Source: Pieris napi
Taxonomy: Eukaryota; Arthropoda; Insecta; Lepidoptera; Pieridae
Assembly: GCF_905475465.1 (NCBI RefSeq)
Contig: NC_062250.1
Location: 12,050,501 to 12,114,500 of the forward strand
DNA: 64,000 bases
Direction of reading: 5' to 3'
Below the pieces are notes generated by a model. That model had not been told where the DNA came from, did no database searches, and saw only the letters and a list, made by a program, of their open reading frames with translations. Of this stretch, positions 23,620 to 36,200 are shown in pieces. The stretch's first letter is position 1. Each line of letters begins with the position of its first letter. The position numbers and the translations under genes were made by a program.

Positions 23620-26445
23620 ATGACGTTAAACTTAGAAAGCTGTGATAGTTTACCTCCGGATGAGGAGCCAAAATTGAAATACGATAGAATGGGTAATGAC
23701 GTTCAAAATATACTGTTAAAAGATGCAGTCAGCTGTATAAGTGTACATACTAAATTTATATGCCTTGGTACGCAATGGGGCGTCATCCATTTGCTTGACC
23801 ATGAAGGAAATACTGTTCCAATATCCCCTGATCACAACCATAAGGACTTACAGGCTCACGCTATCGCAGTCAACAAGATTTCCGTGGATCAAAACGGAGA
23901 CTATATTGCTAGCTGCTCTGATGATGGCAAAGTTTTAGTCTATGGCCTGTATACAAATGAAAATACTCATAACTTGACTCTGGGTCGAGTAGTCAAGTCG
24001 GTTGCCTTGGATCCCCACTATTTTAAATCAGGATCAGGCAGGAGATTTCTCACAGGTATATTGTACATTTTAAGATTCACACTTTGCGTTGCATATTTAT
24101 GTCATCTAATATTGAATAATGGCCATTGTGGCTTAATGTTAATGCACAAAATGTTTATAATCTGGAGATGCTGGGTTTGATTTAAAAGAATAATTGTTTT
24201 AGGTTGGTGGGCATGTTCCTACTTGCCTTAAGAAAAATATCAAGCTTTATCTAAGGTTTTAATAGAAGGCATGTAAAATCAGAACTGAAAATTAAAACAG
24301 AACCTGTATTTATTCATATTAAATATAAATTACCTTAATTATACATGGTCAATTGTTCCAGGTGATAATAAACTAACACTATATGAGAAAACATTTTTGA
24401 ATCGTCTACGTAGTACAGTCCTTTGTGAATGTGAAGGATATGTTCAAGCTATTTGCTGGCATGATCGGTTTGTGGCTTGGGCAAGTGAAGTTGGTGTTCG
24501 AGTTTATGATTTAGTTGCCAGATGTTCATTGGGACTTATTCAATGGGAAAAAGCCCTAAACAGGTCAATAGAAGATTTTCGATGTAATTTACTCTGGTCT
24601 GCCCATAACACTCTAATGATAGGCTGGGTTGATACTGTTAGAATATGTATTATTAGAAAAAGGAGTTTAATTGAACTACAAACACGTGATGTCACTGAGT
24701 ATTTAGTTGATCCTGTATATACCTTTCAAAGTGACTATTTCATTAGTGGTTTAGGCCCCTTTAATGATCAACTTGTATTGTTGGGAGTGCCCAAAGAGCC
24801 TGACTCTGAAACTGGGAAAACACAAAGACCTGTGTTATCTGTTGCTGATTACAAAGATTGTGAGTTTTGTGAAGTCTCTACCGATAGTCTGAATATAAGG
24901 GGATATGAAGAATACTCTTGTAATGATTACTATTTGGATATGCTTATTGAGGAGAGTCGGTTTTTTATTGTGTCACCAAAAGATATAGTTATTGCAAGCC
25001 CATATGATATTGATGACAGAGTAAGCTGGTTAATAGATCATGGACGATATGAAAAAGCTATCACAGTCTTAGAAGAAGCAGGAGGTAGAACTTCCAAGCA
25101 TTCTGTTGTTACTGTAGGTGTGCAGTATTTAGACCACTTGTTGTTTGAGCATCTATTTGAAGAAGCAGCAATATTATGTGCTAGAATCTGTAAAAACGAC
25201 AAAGTTTTATGGGAAAATCAAATTCTAAAATTTGCTGAAGTTAATCAACTTAGAATGGTTAGTGCTTACGTACCTCGAAATCCAGAACAAGCCTTAAGTT
25301 CACACATATATGAACTTATTATTTATGAATATTTGAATGTAGATCCCGTAGGACTGTTGAAATTGGTACAAGAATGGAATCCTGCCTTATACAAAACAGG
25401 TGTGATTATAAAAGAAGTTTTAGAGCATTTGTTGACAACTGAAGTAGATAAAAATATTTACCTAGAGGCATTGGCTCTTCTATATTGTTATCAAAAGAAA
25501 TATGACAAAGCTTTAACAGCATATTTGAAAATTCAGCACAAAAATGTTTTTAAATTGATCACTCAATACAAAATGTATTCTGTGATATATGACAAAATCT
25601 TAGATCTAATGAATCTTGACTGTGACACCGCTATCCCTCTACTGCAGTCCAAAGAAGCAAAAATTCCTATTGAAGTGGTGGAGGAACAACTGAGAAACCA
25701 TGATTTGTACCTCTTTAAATACTTGGATGCATATAGCAAAGTAGAGCCAAATGGCCACTATCATGGAAAGCTGGTTAAATTGTATGCTAAATATGCCCGG
25801 GAAAAGTTGTTACCTTTCTTGAAATGTAGTGATAATTATCCAATTCAGGAGGCATTGGATATATGCCATGGAAATGAATTCTACCCTGAGATGGTGTTCT
25901 TGCTGGGACGAATTGGAAATACAAGAGAAGCTTTACAGATTATTATAGAAAATTTGAAAGATATCAATCAAGCCATAAACTTTTGCCAGGAACATAATGA
26001 CCGAGAATTATGGGGTGATCTTATAAAACAAACAGTTGATAAGCCAGAGTGTGTAACTTTACTGCTAAAGAGGATAGGAAATTATGTAGACCCCAGGATT
26101 TTAATACAAAATATACAGCAAGGATGCAAAATAAAAGACCTTAAAGAATCCCTTGTTAAAATGATGTGTGACTATCACTTACAGATGTCTGTCCAGGAGG
26201 CATGCAAGGTTATCACACTGAGAAATTATTTTGAATTACATGAAAAGATGATAATAAATCAGCAGAGAGGAATATCTGTCACTGATGACTTTTTGTGCAG
26301 TGTTTGCCAGGGACGAATAATTATGCGAGATCTATCAAATGCTTCTGACTTAGTTGTTTACAATTGCAGGCATTCATTTCATATAGAGTGCTTGCCAAAT
26401 GGTATTCGTGAGGGATGCAGTGTGTGTAGTGCTGTTAAAATGTGA
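23620..26445 (+). CDS. VPS41: HOPS complex subunit VPS41
   Basis: Subunit of the HOPS tethering complex that drives fusion of late endosomes, autophagosomes and AP-3 vesicles with lysosomes; called light in Drosophila. Two exons, 23620-24055 and 24362-26445, join in phase and give 839 residues, near the human length. The N-terminal half is WD-like propeller sequence (KFICLGTQWGVIHLLDHEG, GDYIASCSDDGKVLVYGL, VQAICWHDRFVAWASEVGV). A clathrin-heavy-chain-repeat helical region follows (for example LALLYCYQKKYDKALTAYLK). The C-terminal RING-type Cys/His domain is CSVCQG, then CRHSFHIEC and CSVC. The gene is AT-rich with only one intron. Confidence 0.97.
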
Positions 26446-26825
26446 CCAATGGTTGCCTGAATATGAATTAGTTAAGTCAGACTTTAAACTATTTATTATT
26501 TAGTAATATATCCACCATACCTAATGTAATGTGTAATTTTATATCTTTTTTCTAATAGGGTAACTAAAAATATGAATCCATATATTTTAATAATACCATT
26601 ATGTATGACGCTTTTTAAATTTAATGTTCAACATATTTCCTCAGTTAAGAAGGCATAATCAATTAAACATTTTATTTATTTATGGTTTATAATTTCTTCA
26701 CTTACATTAACTAAATAATAAATTATATTTTATAATCTCAGATAAATTGTGACTCATCAACCACAGTTTTCAAATTGCAATGGTTACACAGCCACTAAAT
26801 CTGTACTAATCTGTATAATTATGAG
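26446..26825. other. VPS41 3' flank
   Basis: AT-rich 3' untranslated and flanking sequence. It has several AATAAA-like hexamers and no gene. Confidence 0.4.
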
Positions 26826-27169
26826 ACTACAAGTCGTCGGAAATATCTGCGAACCTGGCTTAATGACGTCATACAAACTGGAGAGATAGCAAAAAAATTG
26901 AAGATGTAAAAATAAAAAATATTTTATTTGTGTACTTATTTTTATTGATACTCGTACCTACTTAAAATTTACAAATACTTATTATTTACATTATTTAAAA
27001 TTCAAATTATTTACAAATTTACAGAGAAACAATAAACACTAAAATGCGATTAAAGAATAATATACGTGCGTCGGCGATTGCGTTGGCAACGGTACTGGAT
27101 AGGCGAAAACGGGGCGGGGTGCGGGGAAGCGCATTCCAGCGAGGTTCGCAGATATTTCCGACGTGTAGT
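26826..27169. repeat. Inverted-repeat element (MITE-like), 344 bp
   Basis: A 22-bp repeat CGTCGGAAATATCTGCGAAC (plus CT) at 26835-26856 recurs inverted at 27142-27163. ACTACA/TGTAGT extends the symmetry outward after a 3-base offset on the left. The centre carries a GC-rich stretch near 27055-27145. I found no convincing target duplication, so the superfamily is unknown. Confidence 0.6.
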
Positions 27170-27589
27170 ACAATATTGTACGAGGTAACCACTAGTGAAG
27201 CTAGCAAATTATTTTTTGCTTCAGACTAATTATTTTGTAATTTACTACAGTACTACTATAAATTAGTAGTAGCCAGTAGGGGTGGTAGATATGGGTGGGC
27301 CTGGGATGATTGATGCATGTGTCATATTTTATTGTTCTTCTCTTTCCCCGGTCTGTATATAATATCGTATTTGAAAACAGCAAGTTCTAGACGCCATCTT
27401 TGAATCTTTTCATTCTTATCTTACTTGAATATTTCATATTAAACATAAAAGAACCGAGCGTTGGTCAGTTACCAACTTAAAGTGGTACCTATGGCGTACT
27501 CTTTTTTTTCAAGGGCGGAATGGTTTTGTTCGCTTGAATACAACATTCTTGAGAAAAACGCCACTGGTCTAGTCTAATCTAGGTCTAAG
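27170..27589. other. Spacer between MITE and gypsy remnant
   Basis: Unassigned AT-rich sequence, with no open frame or repeat termini seen. Confidence 0.3.
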
Positions 27590-29719
27590 TCTAATTTTGC
27601 GTAAGTACTGCTGAAATGGAATCGTCAGTTTCGACTGTAAAAGGTATATTTACATTAATTGCATGTCTAGAAGACTTTGCGATATCATTTTTCAGGCCTT
27701 CGAAACATTTAATTTGCTCGCTTGTGCGCGGAAAAGTTGTCGTATTAGCAAATGAGTGCATCCGTTCAGAAAAGTTTGGAATCCACTTAGAATAATGTGC
27801 GAACATGCCGAGTGTCCTTCTTAAGGTCGGTAAATCGCTTGATGGAGGTAAATTAATCAGTGGCTTTAGTCAATGTTTAATTATGTGGTTTTGAATATTA
27901 ATTGACTCTTGAGAAAATTTGCATTTTTGTATACTCAGTGTTAAACCGTATTTCTTTACGGCATTCATAAAACTTTCTAAATTATGATCGTGTTCTTTAA
28001 GAGTACGGCCACAAATAGTTATATCATCAAGATACGCATGTGTGTTTTGAAGCTTTTATTTTCTTAAAATCCAATCGATTGTTCGTTAGAAACTCGAAAC
28101 ACCATTTGTTACTCCAAAAGGAATACGCCTGAACTAGTACAAATTTCCCAGCGCTTCAAAAGCGGTAAATTTTCTTTCTTCGGGTAGTATAGGTACTTGA
28201 TAGTACGCGCTTTTCAGGTCTATTAGTCTGAAAAATATATTCTTTTCCACTTTCGAAACTAAGTCCTCAATGTTTGGTAAAGGGTACCGCGTCGAGTTCT
28301 GTGTAACGATTAATTGTCTGAGAGTAATCAAACACAAGACGTTTTCTATGAGTTTAGCTTTTTGTTATTAGTACTTGGGCCCTCAACGGTGATTTACTTT
28401 ATTCAATCACGCCTTCTGCTATAAGGTTTCTGATTTATATATGCATATATATATCCCTTTGAGACTTAATAGCAATAAGTGTGCAGTTGGAAGATACATT
28501 CGCGAAAAGGGGTACAGCTGGTACCGATGCTTCGGCTACGTTACATACTTGAAGCGATGAATGTTCTTCGAGGACGTCATGGCCGATAATTATGTCAGCA
28601 CAAAGATTTTTAACGATAAGAAGATTCACATTATCATATTTATGATTTCCGATTTTCAGGGTTTGCAAAGTTTGACCTTCTACTTGTGAAGTATGATTAA
28701 GAGAGGCCATAGAAATAATCTGATTGCAGGGTTTTCTTTTTAACCTGCATAGTCATAGGAAAAACTGTCATTTATAAAACTGATGGAGCTGCCGGTGTCG
28801 AGAAGTGCTCCTGATCTTATTCCTCGAATATACGCGGGTAAAGTAGCTTTATGTAATGAAGAAGGTGACGCTGCTGTGATACAAGAAAGATTTTAGGTAC
28901 CTTCTACCACAGAATTTGTAGGTCTAGAAGAGCTTCTGCAAACAGTGGCAAAGTGCCCCTTCTTGTTGCAGAGCTGACAAGACTTCATATGCAGGGCAGT
29001 TCTTACGAGGATGTATTTGTCCCCCACAAAAGAAACATTTTCGTCGTCGAGGATTATCAATAGAAGAGCGGGTCTCGTCGTGCACAGTTTGTGGTTTGGG
29101 ACAGACTAATATAGGTTCTTTTTCAACGGCATTTAAATACACAGTATGGAAGCTTTGATTTGCAGTATTGATCTCTGCAGTTTCTTGAGAGAGTGCTTGA
29201 TCAAGTGTTAGAGTTAAGTTTTCTAAAAGCCTTTGTCTGATTTTATGCGATTATATACCGGATATGTAAGCATCACGCACGCTATCGGTTTTGGTTGTTT
29301 CTGCATTAACAGCCGCAAAGTCACAATCTTTAGAAAGTAGTTTCAAAGCTTGTAAATATATCTCAATATTTTCTTCTGGTCGTTGTTTTCTTGTTGCTAA
29401 CATGTGTCTAGCAAAAATCTGATTTTTTGGTTTTACATACAGTTTTTGCAGTATTGTGATCGCTTCTTCGTAGTTCGTGGCTTCGCTTATATATGTGTAG
29501 ATATTTGGTGATATATGATTTACCAAAAGCTGAAACTTTATGCTGTCCCATTTTTCTGGCCTAGGAACCGACTGTACATCTATCTCTGGAGCGGTCGGTT
29601 TCTGCATGGACATGAAGCTTTCGTAAGTCTTATGCCAATTGCCAGTGTATCCAAGCACTCGAACCAGAGCTATTTGACGGGTCGATATCAAATCTTTCAG
29701 GACAAGGATATTTATCCAT
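27590..29719 (-). mobile_element. Broken Ty3/gypsy retrotransposon
   Basis: Minus-strand retrotransposon coding sequence lies in the order expected of Ty3/gypsy. Gag begins at ATG 29719 (MDKYPCPERFDIDPS) and continues through 29691-29251. A CCHC-type knuckle follows near 29050 (CFFCGGQIHPRKNC). The aspartic protease site is LLDTGSSISF near 28800, with ADIIIGHDVLEEH near 28570. Reverse transcriptase has LIDLKSAYYQVPILPEE near 28200 and the YLDD box (AYLDDITICG) near 28035. The start of RNase H (FTVETDDSISAVLTQN) ends near 27600. Several stops and frameshifts interrupt it. RNase H is truncated, integrase is absent, and no LTRs were found, so it is dead. Confidence 0.85.
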
Positions 29720-30222
29720 GTTGCTTTTATTTAGCTTATTAAATTGAAATAAAAGAAAACCTTTAAAGAATATAATGTTTTAATAAGCTAAATTTACTGT
29801 AAAATATTTTGGTTACATTTGAAACATTGACAAAAAGACACTGACAAAACAGATTGACAATGACATAAGTTTATGGCTGATAGTTTTAAGTAAGAAGTTT
29901 ACATCAGTTATAGTGAGTTTCTGCAAAAATTAAACACGATCTATGGAACTGACTCAGAGCACTGACAGTGTCAACTTTTATATATACTTTCAAGTTTTAA
30001 TAGTCTGTGCAGTTTGGTAATTCATATGAGCATTGAGCACAGAATACTGATTAGATATTTATATAGTATACTTATTAGTACTTGATAGTTCTTTGCTATT
30101 ATTTTTATTGTATTTTTCCCATGTGGTGAAAATTGTAATCACATTGAACCAGTGTATAAAATGTGTCTTTTTATAATTCTTCTTCATTAACGTCCGAGTG
30201 CTTATGTTACTATAAAGTGAAA
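29720..30222. other. raptor upstream region
   Basis: AT-rich spacer between gypsy debris and the raptor start. It presumably holds the raptor promoter. No core promoter motif can be called with confidence. Confidence 0.4.
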
Positions 30223-33200
30223 ATGACAGAGATGCCTCCTTATCTCGCAGTAAACGATGAAGACAGTGATCATACCGATAGTGATTCTTCTGACTTTGAG
30301 GACCATCTACCTTTATGTTTTAACCAACCTCGGCATACAGACCCCATAAAGGGCATTGAACGTGAGGAGCACACTTGGAGAGTAAAGGAAAAGGTAGGGA
30401 CTTATTGAGATAAACATATTATCCAGTGTAACTGCGTAGTAAATAAAAGAGCATTAAAGAAAACAAACGCACATGGGTGTACATATTTATTATATATATG
30501 TAAACATAATATTTAAATCTATTTCATAAAATATTTTTAAATATTATTATGATGATATCTTTGATTAAGAATATTTATTTATAATTCTCATAACAAAAAT
30601 AAACAAGGCAACAACATTGGTGTTGTATATATTTGTTTAACAAGGTAATAATTAAGATTTGATTATGTACCTACAAGAAAAATTGAGTATAACATAGTAG
30701 ATAGAATTTAAGATTCATATTTAATGTATAAATGTAGGATTATTTTATTGTATACACAACTAAATGTGTAGAATAAATAAATTCAGACTTAATAATGCAC
30801 ATAATTTTAATAAAACTGTATTCCCATAAGATATGTTCAAAATTATTTATCAATACTACAGTTGCAGAAGATTAAAAAGATCATTTCGTTTTGTTATAAT
30901 TGTAAAATTAAATTTAATCATTATCAACCAATTATTTCCTGTAGATAAAACTATCTGGTGTATTTATTCAGATATGAGTAAAATTACATAGAAATAGCAA
31001 TGGATAAACCCAACAATTAGAGAGAAAGTTATGAATGTGTATTTGAATTATGTTTTATTGAGTTATAGTAAAGAAAAATTTCATTTCTATTTCAGTACAA
31101 AACCCACTGTGTAGCCCTAGTTTTGTGTCTCAATGTTGGTGTGGATCCTCCAGATGTTGTCAAGACCCAGCCTTGTGCTCGCTTAGAGTGCTGGATAGGT
31201 GAGACATTTTTTTAATGTATTTGGAAGTCTTGTTTGTATACAAAGACATTGTACAGTTTAGGACCCAGGGGTCATTGGGGTACTTTAAATAATAGAGGAT
31301 TTTATTGTTACTCTATATATTAACCACTAGCATACAACAATAGAATATAAGCAAAATTATGATATGTTAATTGGTATGTAACAAATGAATCCAAGGTAAC
31401 TGTTGAAGAGAGTGCCTACGTCTGGCTATACTAATATGTGAACAAAATGTACGACCTTGGCTCGTACAGACATAAAATAAAATAAAATAAAAAGCCTTTT
31501 ATTTCTTGCTTTCTATAAGTATTACAATTTCATAACAATATTTAATTTAATGTTTTTTTAGCAAGAACCCTCTCCATGAAAGGTAAAGGCCTCCTCCAGA
31601 GATGACCAGTATTCTCTGTTCTCTGCCGCTCGTAACCAATGAGTGCCTGCCACTTTTGTGATGTCGTCTACCCAGCGTGCATTTGGTCTTCCTCTCTTTC
31701 TTTGTCCTAGTGGGCCTGTCCATTGTGTTGTCTCTCTTGTCCATCTATTATCGCTTAGCATCGCTACGTGACCCGCCCATCGCCATTTGAGCTTTTGTGA
31801 GTAATTGAGGGCGTCAATGGCTTGAGTTTTCTGTCTTATATGAGTGTGGCGGATCTTTTGGATTTTCCTTATTTTCAGAATGCTCCTCTCCATACTCCTT
31901 TGGCTGGATATAATTTTATTTTTTACTTTTCTAGTAAATTTCCAAGTTTGGCAGGCGTATGTTAATGAGGGCAGTAGGCAGGTGTTCATAACTTTCGTTT
32001 TCATTCGTATAGTCATTTTACTTTTGAGTATTTCTTTGAAGCTCCAGAACTTTTTCCATGTGATGTTGATTCTTCTCTCTACTTCTTGTTCGTTATTTTT
32101 TTGGCTAAATGAAATTTGCTTTCCCAGGTAAATGTAGGCGTTTACATATGTTAGGGGTGAGTTTTCCATGTATATTGGTCTTTCAGTATGGTTCGTCATG
32201 ACGTTAGTTTTTGTTAGGTTGATTTCCAAGCCCACTTTACGACTTTCTTCGTGTAGAGCGTTAATCATTCCTTGTAGTTGGTTTGTATTTTCTGAGAGCA
32301 GGACTATATCGTCAGCAAATCTTAAATGACTCAAGTAACGTCCTTTTATATTTATGCCAACTTTTTCCCAAACTAGTTTACCAATGATGGCCTGTAGCAC
32401 CGCTATGAAGATAGTTGGCGAGAGTGGGTCTCCCTGCCGTACACCTCTGCTTATTTGTATGGGTGGTCCTGTAGTCTCTAGCTTGACTCTGCTAGTACTG
32501 TTATCATAGATATTTTTTATGACTTTTATGTAGTCTAGTGGTACTTCTTGAGAGAGTAGCGTATCCCAAATTGATGAATGGAACAGAGAGTCAAACGCTT
32601 TTTGGTAATCGATAAAGGCAATATAGAGTGGTCTTTTGAACTCTTGGTATTTTTCTATCAACATCTCTAGCGAATGTATGTGATCCACTGTTGAAAAATT
32701 TCTTCTAAAGCCGGCCTGTTCTATAGGTTGGTATTTTTCTGTGCTTTCTTTTATCTTTTTCTCGATTATTGAGGAGAACAGTTTATATAGTGAAGGTAGT
32801 AGGCTTATCGGTCTGTAGTTATTTATGCTATTAGGGTCTCCTTTTTTATAAAGCAATATAATGTTAGACTCTGACCATTGCCGAGGTGTATTTGAGCTGT
32901 TCAGTATCTGGTTAAACAGTAGAGTTAGTGGTTTTGCTAGGAACTCGCATCCAGTTGTTATGATTTCGTTGGCGATACCGTCGGGGCCTGGGCTTTTCTC
33001 CGTTTTTAGTGTTTTAATCCCTTTAATCACTTCAGAATCTTCTATGCTTGCTCTCGTCTCTCCTCTATTTGTGTCTGGTAATTTATATCCATATTGGCTC
33101 GGTGTGCTGTATAGTTTCTTATAGAATGTTGTTGCTATTTTCAGTATATCTGATCTATTTTGGGTATTTTTTGTTTTATCTTTCAACTCTTCAATCCATA

Positions 33201-36200
33201 GTTTATGTGTTCTCAGTTCTTTGTATGCCTTCTTGACGCTGTTTGAAATATTAAGGTGTTTTTCGAAGGTTCTTGTGCGGTGCGCCTTGTAGTCTAAGTA
33301 GATACATTTACTAATGAGTTTGTAGAGTGCTTTTAGTTCGTTTTTCATGGCTCTTGATTTTGGTTTTGACTTTTGTAATTCTTGTCTTCTATAAATTAAG
33401 GCCTTTGTGCGTGCTGATAGTATCTGGTTTTTCCCTTGATTTGTATTGGGTGAAACCTCGTAGGCTTTTTTTTAGGCTGGTGTCTATTGCGTTTATAATA
33501 TTATCGTAGTGATTTTGAACGGTGTCCTCGTCTCTCCAGTTCTTAAGTAAGTTTGTTATGCAACTATTCAGCGTTTGTTTGTAGGCTTGTATTTCTTCTT
33601 CGTTTTTTAATTTGGATCTGGAGCATTGGCCGAACATACACCGACTTTTTGTTATGGGAAGAATGTTAAGTGTCGCTCTCATAGGTCTGTGATCCGAGGG
33701 GTAAGTGATGTTTAAAGACTGTATGTTGGATATGTTTTTGTGTAAAGTTGTCAAGATATAGTCTATTTCGTTTTTTGTTTTGCCATTAGGAGATCTCCAA
33801 GTCCATCTTTGTTTACTATTTTTTTTGAAGAAGGTGTTCATGATAGACAGATTATTCTCGTGCGCAAAATCAATGAGTCTATCTCCTCTACAGTTTCTAT
33901 CTCCGTAGCCGTGGTTGCCAGTAGCGGCTTCATTAGGATTGGTTTGTCCTATTTTGGCGTTAAAATCTCCCATGACTATGATATTGTTATCTGAGAGTTG
34001 TATAGCTTTGTCGACAGTACTGTAGAAAAATTCCGACTCCTCGTCGGTCGACGCCTCCGTTGAAGCGTAAACTTGAATGATACTTAATTTTAAGTTATTG
34101 ATATTCATCCTTAGCAACGCTACTCTTTCTGATAGTCCTGTGAAGCTTATGATGTATCGTTTTAGATGTTTTTTGACAATAAATCCTACTCCATACAATC
34201 CTGGCGTTTCTCCAATGTAGTATAAAATAAACTCGTCGTGTTCTTCAATCTTGTTCTAAGTTTTCTAGTTTCTGATAGACCAATAATATCAAACTTTATA
34301 TTTTTCAAACACTCTGTTAATTCCAATAATCGTGAGTATGTCGACAAAGTTTTAACATTGTATGTTATTATGTATAGGGTATTATGATGACTGTTTTTTG
34401 TACTGTTTGTTTTTATTTTCTCTGGAGGGTTTTGGTCGTGATCTTCCTCGGTGACCGGCCGGCTTGGAAGATTAGTTGGGGGAGTGAGGTAGTTTTTTAT
34501 TTTTTTGTTGTTATTGATAATGGTTTCAGTTGTTAGTTTTTTGGTCGTTCTGTATTGGTTTGTACGTTTTCTCTCCTTATAAAGTTGAGTAAATTTTGGT
34601 TATTTTTCTTCTTTGCAGTTGGCGCTGGAGATATGCTTAGTTGTTTAGGAGGCGACTCAGAATTTTTTCTTTTCCTTTTTCCACCGCCGAAGTCCTTTAC
34701 TATGAGATTATCTCCCACACCTCGTACAGACATATTCTAATTAATTTAGTTAAAAACCTTCATTCCACTATTGTGTAAGTTGTGACTATATGACCAAACA
34801 ATCCAAAGTACTTCTGTAAGTACACAAGTGGTGGACGGAATAAGCATTCATTTTAATTAAAACATTTTTATGTATAGGTTATTTATTCAACTCCAGGATT
34901 CAAGTGCTTTAAAGCGATCGTGGTCTACGAGAGACACACTGTCTGGTGAAATTTTTATAAGAATTTACAATTTTGAGTAGGCATTAAACTTGTCAACAGA
35001 CCCAAACTCACTCTCTCCGAGCAAGGCTTTAGAAACTATTGGACACGCTCTGCAAACGCAATATGAGCGATGGCAGCCACGGGCTCGTTACAAGCAGTCA
35101 CTTGACCCCACCAGCGATGAAGTGAGTGATTAGAGGTTTAATTTTTTATATCGATCTACCTCACAAGTAAATAATTAATATATTTATTTATTAAAGCCTG
35201 ATTCACGCTACACCGTGTCTCGACCGGGCCGTGCCCCGGCCGGGGCACGGTCTAACATTATTGATATACTTTTGTATGAAGTAATTCATGCCTGACCGTG
35301 GCTCGGCCGGGGCACGGCGTTGTAATGTCGGTGGGTATTGTTTCCCGGCTCCGGCACGGTCCGGCCCCGGCACGTCGTAACATGAACGTAGGCGCCCGGG
35401 CACCCAACGTCAAATCTTAGTGAGGTTGAATTTTTTCTATGTACGATAAATATGGCTTTTGAAATCTTGTAATTTTTTTGGTTAGATCTGGTTTTAATTT
35501 TTCAAGTAAATCAGTAAAGCATTCTTTAGATATTCTAAAATAACCATAAAACTTGCTCTCGTCGTATATTAATTCTTTGTAAAGTAAAGAAAATTCCCCT
35601 TCTGCTTCTCGCTTTCTCCAGGTTGGATGTACACCCGATCTTCTTTTAGTACTTTCGCTTCGTTTTTCTAATACTTCGTCATTGATGGCAATTGCAATAG
35701 CTGCCAATTCAAATTGTGAAAATTGCATAATTACTTAAGCGTCAAGTCTATCGACAGATGAAATCACTAGCTGACAAAAACAGATATAGTGGTGCAAGCA
35801 CGTACGTGCGTACACCCAAACAGCCCGGTGTAACATGAATCAATGTCCAGGACGGCGCACGGTGGCCGTGTCCCGGCCGAGGCCCGGCCCGGTCGCGACA
35901 CGGTGTAGCGTGAATCAGCCTTAACACTTCGTTGCCTTACAATATAAAAATTTAACATAGTTAAATGTAAAGGAGGGCAACTGGCGACATTATCGCTTTC
36001 GAGCGATCTCTGCCAGGCAAACACTGTGAGAAAAAAATATTAGTAACGTAAGACTAAATTCTATCTCATATTCATATCGCCTTAACCCTTATCGTGGCAA
36101 GATTCTTTTTTAGAAGAAAAGCAAAAAAAAATTATATAGGTAGCTTCTTTGGGGTATAAAAAACATAAAAAAAATAAATAAAAAAAACGTGACATGAAAA

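Larger units (their letters stand above)
31474..34720 (-). mobile_element. RTE-clade LINE, near full length, 3.25 kb
   Basis: An element in minus orientation within raptor intron 2, flanked by an identical 13-base target duplication CTCGTACAGACAT (31461-31473 and 34721-34733). The 3' end (left) is a short A/T-rich tandem tail of TTTTA units, as RTE elements have, in place of plain poly(A). It encodes an APE-type endonuclease followed by a reverse transcriptase with an RTE-like C-terminus. The exact duplication suggests a fairly recent insertion, but two compensating frameshifts break the endonuclease frame. Confidence 0.92.

Noticed and set aside
27044..27229. 61-codon frames on both strands around 27.1 kb
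   Set aside because: They overlap the inverted-repeat element core and lack coding signatures.
31844..33509. Plus-strand frames over the RTE element
   Set aside because: They are antisense to the reverse transcriptase and hydrophobic from complementing charged codons. No independent support.
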